Positions 5,965 to 7,035 of a DNA stretch of 7,035 bases are shown here, one piece after another (within the stretch, counting starts at the first letter, position 1; every line of letters begins with the position of its first letter). Source of the DNA: JAUWMI01 sp964630455 (lineage in GTDB: Bacteria > Sumerlaeota > Sumerlaeia > MWCT01 > JAUWMI01); contig CAZVVA010000190.1 of the NCBI GenBank assembly GCA_964630455.1, forward strand, positions 1 to 7,035, read 5' to 3'. The notes below the pieces were generated by a model. That model was not told the DNA's origin and searched no databases. It saw nothing but the letters and a program-made list of their open reading frames with translations. Made by a program: the position numbers and the translations under genes.

Positions 5965-6842
5965 TGGCCATTCTGGTCACCAAACGCAGCCGGGTTGTTG
6001 TTCAGGGGATCACGGGGAAGTCGGGTGATTTCCATACCAGTCAAATGCTCAAGTGCAGGACGAATATCGTAGCAGGAACCTCACCCGGCAAAGGTGGTAC
6101 TACGGTTAATGGCATTCCGGTCTACGATACGGTGCGCGAATGTGTGGAGCGGCATCAGGCGGACGTCTCGGTTCTTTTCCTGCCTGCGCGATTTGTGCTG
6201 GATAGCACAGTTGAGGCAATTCGGGCCGGAATCAAGCTGGTTGTGGTAGTTCCCGAGCATATACCGATTCATGATATGATCCGCATTCGCAAATATGCAA
6301 AAGCTCATGGCACAATGGTCATTGGCGGGAATACAGCAGGGATTATCAGCCCGGATGAGGCGAATGTTGGCATTATTCCTCCAATTGCCTTTAAGAAGGG
6401 ACGCGTAGGAAGCGTGTCGCGCTCGGGCTCAATGACGTACTACGTGGCAGATACGCTTACGCGCTCAGGTTATGGCGAGCGCACGTGTGTGGGCCTGGGG
6501 GGTGATCCTATCCTCGGATCCACGTTTGCTGAGATCTTACCACTGTTTGATGAGGATCCAGAAACCGACGCTGTCATTCTCGTGGGTGAGATCGGGGGCG
6601 TGTATGAAGAAAGCGCTGCACCGATTATCCGGCAGATACGGAAACCAATTCTGGCGATTGTTGGAGGGCGATACGCCCCTGTTGGAAAACGAATGGGGCA
6701 CGCTGGCGCGATTATTGAGGGTGAGATGGGTACCGCTCAGACGAAACTTAAGGCTCTCGAAGAAGCCGGCGCCCACCCGGTGATGAATCTTAGCGATATT
6801 CCGAAGGTTCTCCAGGAGCTTATCGGCCCACCAAAGGCTTAA
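5964..6842 (+). CDS. sucD: Succinate-CoA ligase-like alpha subunit
   Basis: CoA-binding and phosphohistidine subunit of the acid-CoA ligase formed with the preceding gene product. The 292-aa length matches SucD. It shows the CoA-binding Rossmann motif GITGKSG (15-21), SPGKGG with CoA-contacting Lys43, Tyr159 after SVSRSGSMT, GGDPILGS (179-186), GEIGG with Glu209 (208-212), and the catalytic His246 in GKRMGHAGAII. The usual GPNCPG motif reads GGNTAG (121-126), so Cys124 and both flanking prolines of the E. coli protein are replaced by Thr, Gly and Ala. Catalysis should be intact because the histidine and its partner glutamate remain. The start ATG shares its A with the TGA stop of the beta subunit, and a purine-rich GAGGAAAGG lies upstream. 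The acid substrate is uncertain, as for the beta subunit. Confidence 0.9.
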   Translation: MAILVTKRSRVVVQGITGKSGDFHTSQMLKCRTNIVAGTSPGKGGTTVNGIPVYDTVRECVERHQADVSVLFLPARFVLDSTVEAIRAGIKLVVVVPEHIPIHDMIRIRKYAKAHGTMVIGGNTAGIISPDEANVGIIPPIAFKKGRVGSVSRSGSMTYYVADTLTRSGYGERTCVGLGGDPILGSTFAEILPLFDEDPETDAVILVGEIGGVYEESAAPIIRQIRKPILAIVGGRYAPVGKRMGHAGAIIEGEMGTAQTKLKALEEAGAHPVMNLSDIPKVLQELIGPPKA

Positions 6843-6853
6843 AACATTCCCTG

Positions 6854-6872
6854 TGCCAGTGTCAAACTGGCA
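6854..6872 (+). other. Perfect hairpin just after the alpha-subunit stop
   Basis: TGCCAGT (6854-6860) and ACTGGCA (6866-6872) form a perfect 7-bp stem with a 5-nt loop, starting 12 nt after the TAA stop. No T tract follows, so it is better read as a 3'-end-protecting or processing hairpin than as a stand-alone terminator. The 10-bp palindrome ATTGGCCAAT follows at 6880-6889. Confidence 0.45.
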
Positions 6873-6892
6873 ACACCCAATTGGCCAATAAA

Positions 6893-6931
6893 AAAGGACC
6901 ATTGAGCTATATTATCCCGCCTTGGTCCTTT
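6893..6931. terminator. Possible bidirectional terminator
   Basis: AAAGGACCA (6893-6901) pairs perfectly with TGGTCCTTT (6923-6931) to give a 9-bp stem with a 21-nt loop. An A run precedes it and TTTCT ends it, as in a bidirectional intrinsic terminator. The large loop lowers confidence. It lies 50 nt after the operon's last stop codon. Confidence 0.45.
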
Positions 6932-6945
6932 CTCACTTACAGCGA

Positions 6946-6964
6946 GGGGGTTTCCCCCATTTTT
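6946..6964 (+). terminator. Rho-independent terminator of the operon
   Basis: A compact GGGGG-TTT-CCCCC hairpin (6946-6958) is followed directly by ATTTTT (6959-6964). The GC-only stem and T tract are the classical intrinsic terminator arrangement, although the stem is short at 5 bp. It is about 100 nt downstream of the operon's final stop codon. Confidence 0.6.
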
Positions 6965-6980
6965 GCGCACTATTTATATA

Positions 6981-7014
6981 AGCAGTCGGGGAGTTTTCTA
7001 TAACGCCGACTGCT
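6981..7014. repeat. Perfect 9-bp inverted repeat
   Basis: AGCAGTCGG (6981-6989) and CCGACTGCT (7006-7014) are exact reverse complements separated by 16 bases. No T tract follows within the window. It could be another transcript-end hairpin, a regulator-binding dyad for a gene beyond the window, or part of the repeat that appears to begin at 7015. Confidence 0.4.
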
Positions 7015-7035
7015 CATCCTGAGGACCCTGAGTGA
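7015..7035. repeat. Start of a probable dispersed repeat, cut by the window edge
   Basis: The last 21 bases read CATCCTGAGG then ACCCTGAGTGA and contain CCTGAG twice, 9 bp apart. They resemble the opening of intergenic repeats of the CATCCTGAG...GAAGGATCT type, which occur in many copies in several bacterial phyla. Recognition is from memory and the element is incomplete, so confidence is low. Confidence 0.35.

Noticed and set aside
5962..5966. Frameshift or fusion between the two ligase subunit genes
   Set aside because: The TGATG junction is a normal one-base stop/start overlap. Both proteins have complete ends and family-typical lengths.
1..7035. CRISPR array, tRNA or rRNA gene, transposase or phage gene
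   Set aside because: No regularly spaced direct repeats, no cloverleaf or rRNA-like sequence, and no transposase or integrase motif was seen. The genes are ordinary metabolic and housekeeping types.

Overview
This 7 kb window is bacterial chromosomal DNA of moderate GC content (about half, by eye). It carries one gene on the minus strand and four on the plus strand. The left gene is tilS, the tRNA(Ile)-lysidine synthase found almost only in bacteria and organelles, so the host is a bacterium. The phylum cannot be fixed from the sequence. Short dispersed-repeat-like sequences at both edges (a GTAGGGGC palindrome at the left, a CATCCTGAG element at the right) recall the larger, repeat-rich genomes of poorly cultured phyla such as Chloroflexota or Acidobacteriota. 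That is only a weak hint.

Layout: positions 1-55 hold an imperfect palindromic repeat whose right end supplies the tilS stop codon. tilS (51-1616, minus) is complete. The 163-bp gap from 1617 to 1779 carries divergent promoter candidates with overlapping -35 hexamers, then a leader with a small hairpin and a strong Shine-Dalgarno sequence. Four genes follow on the plus strand: an NAD(P)-dependent aldehyde dehydrogenase (1780-3267), a class III PLP aminotransferase (3372-4697), and the beta and alpha subunits of a succinyl-CoA-synthetase-like enzyme (4762-5964 and 5964-6842; stop and start share one base). The last 193 bp contain several hairpins, at least one with a terminator-like T tract, an inverted repeat, and the start of a possible second dispersed repeat at the window edge.

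The four plus-strand genes look like one operon and make a coherent route. The aminotransferase turns an omega-amino acid into a semialdehyde, the dehydrogenase oxidises this to a dicarboxylic acid, and the acid-CoA ligase interconverts that acid and its CoA thioester with ATP/ADP or GTP/GDP. GABA to succinyl-CoA is the textbook version. However, the ligase keeps its phosphohistidine, ATP-grasp, metal and CoA residues while changing the residues that contact succinate in the E. coli enzyme (beta Asn264 to Gly, and the Gly-Ile-Val triplet to Gly-Val-Ser). The real substrate may therefore be another acid, for example glutarate from 5-aminovalerate. This ligase is the most interesting point in the window; the aminotransferase also has an unusual four-cysteine insertion.
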